A DNA stretch of 64,000 nucleotides from NCBI GenBank assembly GCA_910577655.1, contig CAJTOW010000001.1:6636-70635 (forward strand). The letters run 5' to 3'. The translations under genes were made by a program, and so were the position numbers. The notes under the pieces were generated by a model, which was given only the letters and a program-made list of their open reading frames with translations, had not been told where the DNA came from and did no database searches. This DNA is from an uncultured Lachnospiraceae bacterium. GTDB lineage: Bacteria; Bacillota; Clostridia; Lachnospirales; Lachnospiraceae. Shown one piece after another: positions 1 to 8,700 of this stretch (position 1 is the first letter of the stretch; every line of letters starts with the position of its first letter).

Positions 1-79
1 TTTCTGCGCTTTAGGGGCAGATAACCGGGGCTTCTAAGGATATTTCCAGCGATTTCATACCAGATTTTGTGCAGAATTT

Positions 80-97
80 AATTTTCAGACACACTCT
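80..97. repeat. terminal inverted repeat of a MITE-like element (partial copy)
   Basis: The 18 bases AATTTTCAGACACACTCT are identical to the right end of the 185-bp element at 35150-35334. The rest of this copy would lie to the left, partly outside the window, and bases 1-79 do not show the partner end. Directly after it, 100-118 carries one arm of the dispersed hairpin repeat found elsewhere in the window. Confidence 0.55.
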
Positions 98-144
98 AGT
101 ACCCCTTGAACTGTTGCGCAAATTTCCTGGCAGGAGGAATAAAA

Positions 145-1071
145 TTGCAGACCTATACAAGAGCAGCCGCTGTGGGAGCGGCATTGGCAGCGGCCGCCGC
201 CGCAGGACTGGTGCGTTCTGCCTATGAGCGGAATCATTTTGTCACAGAAGAGGTAGAGATCGTCTCAAAGAAACTGAGGGAGCCGGTTACTCTGGTATTC
301 CTGGCGGATCTGCATGACAAGGAATTCGGTCCGGACAATGAAGCACTTCTGGCTGCGATCCGTCAGATGAGACCGGATGCCGTGCTGATCGGCGGAGATA
401 TGATGGTGGCCAAAGAAGGGAAAGCCAGACTGGAGGTGACAAAACGTCTGCTGCAGGGGCTGGCAGGACTTTGTCCCATTTTTTATGGAAATGGCAATCA
501 TGAGCAGCGTCTGGGGCGGCGGGTACAGGAATATGGCGATCTGTACCAGCAGCTGTGCCGGATGTTAAAGCAGTATGGAGTCTGCCATTTAAAGGACTGC
601 TCTGCTGTATTCCGGGATGATATCCGTATCAGCGGACTGGATATAGAACGGAGATTTTACAAGGATTTTGTGCCGGATCAGATGGAGCCGGAGTATATCC
701 GGAACCGTCTGGGGGATGCAGACCAGGAACGTTTCCAGATCCTGCTGGCCCATTCTCCCTTATTCCATCATGCCTATGCACAGTGGGGGGCGGATCTGGC
801 CCTTGCCGGACATTTCCACGGAGGGACGATCCGGCTGCCGTTTCTGGGAGGTGTCATGACGCCCCAGTACCAGTTTTTCCTGTCCTGCTGCGCAGGGACC
901 TTTGAGAAAAACCAGCGCTATATGGTAGTCAGCCGGGGGCTGGGAACCCACTCGGTGAATATCCGGTTCTGTAATAAGCCCCAGCTTCTTGTGATCCGCC
1001 TGATGCCAGAAGGTGGCAAAATCAGGGGGCAGACCTTATCATACAGACAAACTGGAAACAGGGATTTTTGA
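145..1071 (+). CDS. membrane-anchored calcineurin-like metallophosphoesterase (YkuE type)
   Basis: A metal-dependent phosphoesterase of the YkuE/calcineurin superfamily. The dinuclear metal motifs are in order: FLADLHD, the GGDMM block, GNGNHE, LLAHSP and LAGHFHGG. An Ala-rich hydrophobic N-terminus (about residues 8-25) looks like a signal or membrane anchor, so the enzyme probably acts at the outer face of the membrane. I chose the TTG at 145 because AGGAGG lies 7 bases upstream at 132-137; an earlier in-frame TTG at 106 sits inside a repeat arm and has no ribosome site. It is convergent with the Rrf2 gene, with a 15-base gap. Some relatives act on undecaprenyl or lipid phosphates, but the substrate here is unknown. 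Confidence 0.85.
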   Translation: MQTYTRAAAVGAALAAAAAAGLVRSAYERNHFVTEEVEIVSKKLREPVTLVFLADLHDKEFGPDNEALLAAIRQMRPDAVLIGGDMMVAKEGKARLEVTKRLLQGLAGLCPIFYGNGNHEQRLGRRVQEYGDLYQQLCRMLKQYGVCHLKDCSAVFRDDIRISGLDIERRFYKDFVPDQMEPEYIRNRLGDADQERFQILLAHSPLFHHAYAQWGADLALAGHFHGGTIRLPFLGGVMTPQYQFFLSCCAGTFEKNQRYMVVSRGLGTHSVNIRFCNKPQLLVIRLMPEGGKIRGQTLSYRQTGNRDF

Positions 1072-1086
1072 AAAAATCAGGAATCC

Positions 1087-1521
1087 TCAGCCATCAGTCA
1101 GAACATGAAAATTCCTTACGATTTCTTCCAGGGTGATCCCCTGGAGACTTTTTTTGAGATCCATGCGGACTTTTTTGTAAGGATGGTCCAGGACCCGGTG
1201 GATGTTTTTGCCCACAAGACAGAAGGGGGATGGGGCCGGGTGGATGCCGAAGAGCTTGTCCAGGAAGTCCGGTTCCACAGCCTTATAGACCCTGTAAAGG
1301 GTGATTTCTTTAAGGGGGCAGCGGATGGTGGTGCCGCCGGATCCCGGCTTCACCGCCAGGATACCGTCCTTGCGCAGGGCGCTGACGATGTTCCGTATCA
1401 CCACAGGATTGCTTCCGGTAGAGAGAGCCAGCAGACCGCTGGTCACCCTGGTGGTATTCCCGTAGTCGCAGATGAAGACGAGACAGTGGATTGCGATGGA
1501 ACATTTCGTGCTGATATGCAT
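1087..1521 (-). CDS. Rrf2 family transcriptional regulator (YwnA-like)
   Basis: A 144-residue winged-helix regulator. The N-terminal MHISTKCSIAIHCLV segment, the recognition helix around SNPVVIRNIVSALRKDGIL and the following KPGSGGTT wing match the Rrf2 family. The three-cysteine Fe-S cluster spacing of IscR/NsrR is absent, which places it with the YwnA-type members that do not carry a cluster. AAGGAG lies just upstream of the ATG. A dyad at 1541-1556 immediately upstream could be its own operator. The target is unknown; no obvious partner gene is adjacent. Confidence 0.85.
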   Translation of the reverse strand: MHISTKCSIAIHCLVFICDYGNTTRVTSGLLALSTGSNPVVIRNIVSALRKDGILAVKPGSGGTTIRCPLKEITLYRVYKAVEPDFLDKLFGIHPAPSPFCLVGKNIHRVLDHPYKKVRMDLKKSLQGITLEEIVRNFHVLTDG

Positions 1522-1540
1522 GGCAGGTCTCCTTGTGTAC

Positions 1541-1556
1541 CCGGACAGTTATCCGG
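1541..1556. promoter_or_regulatory. candidate operator dyad upstream of the Rrf2 gene
   Basis: CCGGACAGTTATCCGG is a dyad with 5-base arms and a 6-base centre, 20 bases upstream of the Rrf2 start codon. Rrf2 proteins commonly repress their own promoters from such dyads. The assignment rests on position and symmetry only. Confidence 0.3.
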
Positions 1557-1700
1557 ACCTTCTAAGTTACCGTTCATGGGGGCAGGGGACATAGGGCGAA
1601 AACCTGATGCTTCTTATCCGGCAAAGCCAGACAAGAAAATATTCCCCATGGACAGTCATGGTTATAATACAGGAACCGGAAAAAAGGCAAATAGTTGCAG

Positions 1701-1739
1701 TTCACGGGGGTGATTGTTCCGGAACATCACCCCCGTGAA
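1701..1739 (-). terminator. strong hairpin, likely terminator of the Rpn-family gene
   Basis: TTCACGGGGGTGAT and ATCACCCCCGTGAA form a near-perfect stem with GTTCC/GGAAC inside and one bulged base. Read on the minus strand it is followed by a T-rich run (at about 1680-1690), as expected downstream of the gene that ends at 1788. Confidence 0.65.
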
Positions 1740-1787
1740 TGGTAACCCGGGCTACCATAATTATTGAGATACCAGTCTGCCATAACT

Positions 1788-2894
1788 TCAGGCCCAGTAC
1801 TGTTGTAAATAACTTTCTGCTTCATCATTCTTCAGGTGATATTTTCCAATCACCCTGTCCAGGGTCTCTTGTCTGGAACACTGAAGCGTCTGGCAAGTCT
1901 CAATCAGGACAGCCACGCCCTCTATGCGGCACTTTTCTTCGACTATTTTATCAGCCATTTCGTTTGCCATCTTGTTTGCCATTTCGTTTGCCATCTTGTT
2001 TGCCATTTCGTTTGCCATCTTGTTTGCCATTTCACTTGCCATCTCAGCAGCTCTCACTTCAAGCCGTTCCTCAAGCAAGGCATCCAAGAACCAGCATGCA
2101 TTGGTCTCTTCCTGTTTTGTTGCTTGTACCATCTGTTTTTTCACCTCCCCATAGCGTTTGTCTCCAAAAAATATTTTGAAGAAATCAAGTAATTCTGCAA
2201 CATGATCCCATCTCTTTGTATTATACTTTAAAGACTTCACATTTCCAAGTCTTTTTGCCCTGAAAAACTCAGCTACAATCCGGAAATCACTCTGGAAAAG
2301 GCTTATTTCCTCCTCCTTGAGAAAAGCCACCTGGACCAGATTGATCGGATAGTCCGGCACGAAACATTTCAGGTTTTCCGGGAGATCCAGCATACCGTGC
2401 AGGGTTGTCGGCCCGCTCCATGGCTCCGTGCCAAAATACAGAACCAGCGTGACTACCGGACAGAGTTTCTGATCCGGCCACAATTCTGCAGTATAATCCG
2501 CCTCGCGGCCCTGCTCCTTGTTTTTTATTTTTTCCTTCCGGATGTTCCAGTCATAGGTACTGAAATCATAGCCCATAACCCGTACTGGCATAACGTTGCT
2601 GATATGGGTCTGGTTCTCCAGTCCGTATACCCGGATCTCGACACCATGTTCCGTATCGAATTTCAGAATGTCCCTGTTTTTCTGGCCCAGCTTCCCGTCT
2701 GCCGCCTTGAAAACACTGGTCGTGGGACCATCCCGGAGGTTTTCCGGTTTTACCACGGATGCTCCCCGGTATACCAGGACATTGACAATGTCGGCAAAGA
2801 CATCCTCATAGTCCTCCAGCAGTTTCTCCGCCGAATCAGGTCCTGACCTGCGGACAATTGTCTTTTCTTTTACTTCTTCGTTTTTAACAGACAT
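1788..2894 (-). CDS. Rpn family recombination-promoting nuclease / putative transposase-like protein
   Basis: A 368-residue protein of the Rpn (YhgA-like, PD-(D/E)XK) family, recognised from the central block CPVVTLVLYFGTEPWSGPTT and the following DLPENLKCFVPDYPINLVQV. Rpn proteins of enteric bacteria are nucleases that stimulate recombination, and many carry variable repeats near the C-terminus. Here a run of alternating MANK/MANE units (DNA 1954-2044) lies between the nuclease core and the last 50 residues, predicting a long amphipathic helix or coiled coil. TCCTCC read in reverse supports the start. Its biological role in Clostridia is not established. Confidence 0.75.
   Translation of the reverse strand: MSVKNEEVKEKTIVRRSGPDSAEKLLEDYEDVFADIVNVLVYRGASVVKPENLRDGPTTSVFKAADGKLGQKNRDILKFDTEHGVEIRVYGLENQTHISNVMPVRVMGYDFSTYDWNIRKEKIKNKEQGREADYTAELWPDQKLCPVVTLVLYFGTEPWSGPTTLHGMLDLPENLKCFVPDYPINLVQVAFLKEEEISLFQSDFRIVAEFFRAKRLGNVKSLKYNTKRWDHVAELLDFFKIFFGDKRYGEVKKQMVQATKQEETNACWFLDALLEERLEVRAAEMASEMANKMANEMANKMANEMANKMANEMADKIVEEKCRIEGVAVLIETCQTLQCSRQETLDRVIGKYHLKNDEAESYLQQYWA
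1954..2044. repeat. 24-bp tandem repeat encoding MANEMANK units
   Basis: About three and a half near-identical 24-base units (alternating TTTCGTTTGCCA and TCTTGTTTGCCA on the plus strand) lie inside the Rpn-family gene. Because the unit is a multiple of three, copy-number change keeps the frame. Confidence 0.85.
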
Positions 2895-3325
2895 CTTTCC
2901 TCCTGATGTTTTTCCTGCGCTCCCGGAATCCCACCATACCTGGAACGTGGGATGATTAAATCCCCAGTCCCTGGCGGAAAATCTGCCGCAAAGGCAGATG
3001 CGGGGAGACTCCTGGAATACACGTTGAAAATCGTCCCTGGATATCCAGCCGAAAAGACAGATGCATAAAATGTCAGGGAGCGGTTTTCCATCTTTTTGTA
3101 CAGCCTATAAAGTTAACGGGTAACATTTCAAGAACATTTACGAAGACTGCGGACAGTGCAAAGAAAACGAAAGATCAGACCTGGCTGCACTGCAAAATGC
3201 GGCAAAACGTAATGTACTGGAACCACTGGCAGAACTGCCAGGAATACCCCGGACAGATAGATCCGGGAAATGTGTTTATATAATAACACAGTCCATGGAA
3301 AAATGCAAGCCAATATTACTATTCA
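2895..3325. other. gene-free stretch between the Rpn gene and the insertion sequence
   Basis: I see the Rpn gene's ribosome site at the left edge and no credible reading frame or RNA gene. It may hold the Rpn promoter and decayed sequence. Confidence 0.5.
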
Positions 3326-4832
3326 TCTTCAATAAGTCTTTTGGCCAAGTCTTCAAAAATCTGTTATACTAATGGTGAATTTCTATCTATATATCAAAGC
3401 AGAGGTGGCTTATGATTCTGATATGTCGAAAAGATAAGGAAAAGGTCTACGAAGCGATTCGCGCGGGAAAAATAGATACAGCTGAAATGTCATTTCCAAA
3501 CCTAATAGATGACATCCTCCTTATTATGAAAAAACAAGGTCTTACGGACCTTCTCGCGCAGGCTCTGACGGACAAACGCAGAGACAACAGCCATATCCCT
3601 TTCCATATCCTTCTGTGCCTTGCTGTTGCTGCCAAACTCAAATGCAAGACCAGCCTTACGGATGTCCCTTTTGCCGTAACGGAAGCGGAACTCCTGGCCG
3701 AACTGGGCTGGAATATTTGGGATAATGAGCGGGATGTAAATGAAGGACTTTTTTCAGAAAGCGTGATGCGCAAGCTCCTTGCCAAATACAAAAGTGAGGA
3801 ATGGGTCTCCTTCTATAACGATTATGTACAGAAACATCTAATAAAAAAACTCGATATCCAGCCATGTGTCCACATACTGGACTGCACAAAGATCCTTGTT
3901 AACCTGGACAATGAAAATTATGAAAATTCTTCTGTAGTAAAGATAGATGGGGAAAACATGCGCGGATATAAACTGGGTGTTTTAAGAGGTGTCCTGGATG
4001 ATTCAGGGATAGCGGAAGAAGTCGTGTTTGGCACACTTAAGACCCATGATATGGAACAATGCAGACAGATGCTTACGAACACTTCCTGCTTTCATGAACA
4101 TGATATTCTGATTAATGACAGGGGCTTCCTGTCACGAGAGATGACGAACTATTTAAAGACCGTTCGCAAAGTAGACACTTACATACCTGCAAAGGAGAAT
4201 ATGATCCTCTACCAGGATGCCGTGAAACTGGCCACCACCAGCGGGAAATGGCAGAAGCATCCCAACCCCAAAAGGAAGGAACAGGAGATCCAACTGGTGA
4301 CAGGCGTGGGTCCATTATGGGAAAGTGATGAGCCGGAAAAGGATGTCCCCATAAATGCCTGTGTTGTGCATGATAAAAAAACAGATAACTATTTTGTATT
4401 TATGACGACAGACACCAGCAGGACAGCCCGTCAGATCATAAATACCTACGAACTGCGTCCGGAAATAGAAGAGGATTTCCGCCAGATGAAGGATTTCTGG
4501 AAGCTGGAAGATTTTAAAAGTACGAAGTACAACTATATCACTTATCACATCATCATGACACTGGTGGGATACCTTTATTTCCAAATATACAAGAACCTGG
4601 ACGAAGGAAAAAGATATTCAGGGAAATCCCTTCCGGTCGTAGTGAAAAACTACAAGGAAACCAGGCCAAAGGCCGTCATCCTATATGCTGGACAGTATTT
4701 TGGTATCTTTTCCTTCCTTGAATTCCTGCAGATCTATGCAGAATGCACTTTAGAAGTACGACGACTTCTTGATCCGATCCTGGCTAAAGTATAGCAGGCT
4801 TTTGGGGTTATTCCCAAAAGCCTAATTGAAGA
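3326..4832 (+). mobile_element. IS4-family insertion sequence, about 1.5 kb
   Basis: The left end TCTTCAATAAGTCTTTTGG (3326-3344) and the reverse complement of 4814-4832, TCTTCAATTAGGCTTTTGG, match at 17 of 19 positions. They flank one transposase gene. The outer limits may extend by a few bases. I could not identify a clear target duplication. Confidence 0.75.
3412..4794 (+). CDS. IS4-family DDE transposase
   Basis: A 460-residue transposase. The catalytic acidic residues are visible as D157 (ILDCTK), D236 (INDRGF) and E353. The last lies in the IS4 signature Y346-x2-R349-x3-E353-x6-K360. The frame is intact, so the copy may be active. A -10-like TATACT lies at about 3365, inside the left end. 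It lies between the Rpn gene and an orphan reverse gene, so it gives no functional context. Confidence 0.9.
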   Translation: MILICRKDKEKVYEAIRAGKIDTAEMSFPNLIDDILLIMKKQGLTDLLAQALTDKRRDNSHIPFHILLCLAVAAKLKCKTSLTDVPFAVTEAELLAELGWNIWDNERDVNEGLFSESVMRKLLAKYKSEEWVSFYNDYVQKHLIKKLDIQPCVHILDCTKILVNLDNENYENSSVVKIDGENMRGYKLGVLRGVLDDSGIAEEVVFGTLKTHDMEQCRQMLTNTSCFHEHDILINDRGFLSREMTNYLKTVRKVDTYIPAKENMILYQDAVKLATTSGKWQKHPNPKRKEQEIQLVTGVGPLWESDEPEKDVPINACVVHDKKTDNYFVFMTTDTSRTARQIINTYELRPEIEEDFRQMKDFWKLEDFKSTKYNYITYHIIMTLVGYLYFQIYKNLDEGKRYSGKSLPVVVKNYKETRPKAVILYAGQYFGIFSFLEFLQIYAECTLEVRRLLDPILAKV

Positions 4833-4912
4833 AAATCAAAATCATGGCTTGACAAGACGGAAGAAATGGATTATTCTTAATAATAAGAAATGGGTTTTCA
4901 CCGTACATCTTG

Positions 4913-5431
4913 TTACGGCTTGCTCGTTTCTTTTTTTACTGCTAAAAGGTCATATAGGTATTTTTTGTTGTTTTCGGCATGGTTGACCAGTAGTCGGGCA
5001 TGGAAAATGTTGTATCTGACGAGTACATTTTCCTCATATACCGGAAGGGCAAAACGGACATCATATCTATACCAGCCGTATTTGGCATTTTTATTGTGCT
5101 TTTCCTTGCGATTTTCTTCAAAAGCCGGATGAGATGCTATCTGGATCAGTTCTGGTATTGCAGTAGCGGCATTTGCCTTCGCTTTTGCATTCGCACCCTT
5201 AAGGCTTTTCCGGCTCTCCGATTCTGTGTATTCTTCAGGCAGTTCACTTCCAATAAAAATATGCTCTGCATTTTCGGTGATTTCATAATAGTCCCCGACA
5301 TATCCTTCAAGATATTGCTTTACATCATCCCAGTCAATCTGCCGTTTCCCTTTGAAACGGATATCGTTGATCAAGACGAGTTTTTTACCGTCGGCATCAG
5401 TTATGATGTTTACACTTCTGTTTTCAATCAT
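4913..5431 (-). CDS. hypothetical protein, possibly related to large-polyvalent-protein (LPD3-like) domains
   Basis: A 172-residue soluble protein. The N-terminal half (IENRSVNIITDADGKKLVLI) reads as a beta-rich start with a conserved-looking WDDVKQYLEGYVG helix. The C-terminal half (YRYDVRFALPVYEENVLVRY and LYDLLAVKKETSKP) recalls the domain attached to phage and plasmid polyvalent proteins that often precede toxin or nuclease domains. This likeness is a memory-based impression, not a measured match. It stands alone next to an IS and could be a fragment of a mobile-element cargo gene. The ribosome site (AAGGGA) is weak. Confidence 0.5.
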   Translation of the reverse strand: MIENRSVNIITDADGKKLVLINDIRFKGKRQIDWDDVKQYLEGYVGDYYEITENAEHIFIGSELPEEYTESESRKSLKGANAKAKANAATAIPELIQIASHPAFEENRKEKHNKNAKYGWYRYDVRFALPVYEENVLVRYNIFHARLLVNHAENNKKYLYDLLAVKKETSKP

Positions 5432-5596
5432 CTTTGTTATTCCCTTTTTCTTGACTGTTGATTTATAGACATTAAACGGACTCTTTCTGCTCTTTTGTTA
5501 CATCATCTAATGTAATACTTTCTATGATTATAAACAGTTACTTGTTGCTGGTCAAGCTGTTTACTGTTCTTTTTCTTTCGCACTTTCCCTTCGCTA

Positions 5597-5622
5597 TAAC
5601 AGTTCAGGGGTGTGAACTGTTA
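5597..5622. repeat. dispersed inverted-repeat element (copy near the SLH gene)
   Basis: TAACAGTTCA and TGAACTGTTA arms around a GGGG core, a member of the intergenic hairpin family of this window. It lies between the reverse hypothetical gene and the promoter of the large surface protein. Nothing else is seen in 5432-5652. Confidence 0.8.
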
Positions 5623-5652
5623 CAAGGGATAACCAGGATACGGCAGAAAACA

Positions 5653-5681
5653 TTGATTTTTAACTGCCGAAGTAATATAAT
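5653..5681 (+). promoter_or_regulatory. sigma-A-type promoter of the SLH surface protein
   Basis: TTGATT and TATAAT are separated by exactly 17 bases. The start codon lies 84 bases downstream. The leader contains a small hairpin (AACCCG / CGGGTT, about 5706-5729) before the AGGAGG at 5754. Confidence 0.65.
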
Positions 5682-5764
5682 GTAACTGCCCTCACAAGGG
5701 ACGCAACCCGGATATTCTGTAATCGGGTTGAACTATAATGTGTTTAGCAGGAAGGAGGTTAAGC

Positions 5765-8700
5765 ATGAATTGGAAGTGGAAACGGAAATGGCTGATTTCG
5801 CTGGCAGTTACCTGCTCTATGGTGATTTCCAGTGTAGGGACAGCAGCAGCGACTGAGCCGGCCGGCCCCACGGTAACAATGGACACCGGATCAGTGACTG
5901 GACTGGATACCGAAGAGAAGGATGAATCGGATACCAGGGAGGCGAATGCTCCGGACGCCGGAGAAGCAGCGGATCCAGATAGTGGAGAGATGACAGATCC
6001 GGATACCGGAGAGGCGAATGATTCGGACATTGGAGAAGCAGCGGATCCGGATAGTGGAGAGGTGACAGATCCGGATACCGGAGAGGCGAATGATTCGGAC
6101 ACTGGAGAAGCAGCGGATCCGAATGATGGAGAAGCGGCAGATCCGGACACTGGAGAAGCAGATGCTCCGGACAGCGGAGAAACATCGGACCCGGATGATG
6201 GAGAAGCGGCAGATCCGGACACTGGAGAAGCAGAAGCTCCGGACAGCGGAGAAACATCGGACCCGGATGACGGAGAAGCGACAGATCCGGACACGGGAGC
6301 AGCAGAAGCTCCGGACAGCGGAGAAGCAGCGGATCCGGATGACGGAGAAGCGACAGATCCGGACGCGGGAGCAGCAGAAGCTCCGGACAACGGAGAAATA
6401 GCGGATCCGGATGCCGGAGATACGGACATTCCGGACAACGGAGAAGCGGCAGATCCAGATACCGGGGAAGGGGATGATCTGCCTGGAGATTCCGATGGCG
6501 AATTGTCTGCTGATCCCGAAAATCCTGATGGCAAGCCGTCTGCAGATCTCACACCCGATACCCATCAGCACAGCTGGTCTGTGGAATGGAGCTATGACGA
6601 AATCGGTCACTGGCATGAGTGTGACGGGGAAGACTGTCCTATAACTGACAGCAGCGAAATGGATGGTTACGCCCAGCACACCTATGGTGAGGACAATGTA
6701 TGTACCCAGTGTGGATACTTTGAGCCGGTCAACCAGCTTGCCAGAGCCGCCGCAGGAGATATCCCCACCTACCAGGAGGCCTATGAGGAGATGGTTGCCT
6801 TAAAGGAAGAGTATCCTGAAGGAATGATCTGGACGAATTTTACACCTTACGGGAGTGATGGCCCTCTTGGTGACGCCTATGTCTGGAAAGGCGGAAAAAT
6901 ATATGGGGCAAGCAGCGGTGTGGGCTGCATGGCTTTCGCTTTCATTCTCAGCGATGCGGCCTTTGGCAGTTTGCCGGCAAGAGCTGTCACAAAGGGCAGT
7001 TTTACATTTGATGATGTGAAGGTCGGTGATATCCTGCGGGTAAGGAACAACAGCCACAGTGTGATCGTGCTGCAGAAAAGCGCAGCAGGCGTGGTAATCG
7101 CCGAAGCCAACTACAACAAGACCGTTCACTGGGGACGCGTCATGAGCAAATCGGAGGTTTTAGCCGCAGACTTTATCATTACGCGTTATCCCAAGGGGTA
7201 TGCTCCTCTGGATGATCCTGATGATGAAGAGCTGGTCCAGGATGGGACGGTCGGAAGCCTGAACTGGACACTGACCAATGCAGGAGTGCTGACGATCTCC
7301 GGCAAGGGAGCGATCCCGGATTTCTCCGCAGGAGATCCTTTGCCCTGGGACGAATACAGCGCCGATGTCATCATCAATACCATTATCATTGAGAAGGGCG
7401 TAACGGGCATAGGAGACTATGCGTTCTGTGGAAGTGAGGCTCTCAGTGTATATATTCCTGATGGTGTGACGAATATTGGTGAGGGCGCTTTTAAAGGGTC
7501 ATCACTGATTTCTGTAACGATCCCCGGCACTGTTGTAGATATTGGAAACAATGCTTTCCATGATTGTGCGAATCTCACTTCTGTGACGGTATCCGAAGGA
7601 GTGGAAACCATTGGGGACAATGCTTTTCGGGGCTGTACGACCTTGGCCTATATCGATTTTCCAGCAAGTATCACATCGGTAGGCGCAGGAGCATTTATGA
7701 GCTGTGAGAAGATGAAAAGTGTGAGATTTATGCCTGGCAGCGGGACAGTAACGCTGGGGGATGGCTTGTTTGCGGAGTGTTGGGGCTTGACAAGTGTAAC
7801 ACTGCCCCAGACGGCAGACCGCATCAGTAACGAAATGTTCTCATCTTGCACTTCCCTTCCCTCGCTGTATATTCCGGCAAGTGTAAAAGAAATTGGGGAA
7901 AATCCGTTTACCTCGTGCATACACCTAAAGTATATATACTTTGGCGGCAGTGAGGCGGAATGGAAAGCCATATCAAATGTGTATCTGGAAGCATCCCTGA
8001 AGTCTACAGGAACAACCGTGGTTTACAATGCCGAATTTGACGATCCCTTCGCTTCAGACCCCAATGACCCAGGGGATTTTAAGCCTGATGAGGGTGTAAC
8101 GGATCCGTCCGACCCGGATGACGGGAATGATAACAACGATCCTGATGACAGTGAGAATACCCACAAGCACAGCTGGTCTGCAGCCTGGAGCCATGACGAA
8201 ACCAGCCACTGGCACGAGTGCGTCGCCGGCTGTTCTGTAACAGACAACCGGAAGAAAGACGGTTACGGCGCCCACACCTATGGCGGCTGGATCATTGATG
8301 TAAATGCGACGGCCTCCCGAAGCGGCAGCAGGCACAGGGACTGCACGGTCTGTCAGTATCGCCAGACTGAGCGTATCCCGGCAACCGGTTCTTCAGGCGG
8401 TTCCAGCGGAGGTTCCGACAGCTCCGGCAGCTCTAGCGACAGCTCCGGCAGTTCCAGCGGCAGCTCCAGCGACAGCTCCGGAAGCTCCAGTGCATCGGAC
8501 ACCACGGTTTCTACCACGGTTGAACATTTACCAGACGGTTCCAGCATCACAACCATGACACAGAAAGACGGAACCGTCGCTACGGTTACTACAGATGCTG
8601 CCGGCAGGGTAGAGACGAAAGTCAATGTATCCGCTTCAGCGGTTACCACTGCCCGACAGAGCGGGGGAGCTGTTTCTCTGCCTGTCCCGGCGGTTCCGGC

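Noticed and set aside
5692..6679. Minus-strand frames coding Ser/Pro or Arg/Ile repeats
   Set aside because: They are mirror frames of the acidic repeat region of the SLH protein gene.
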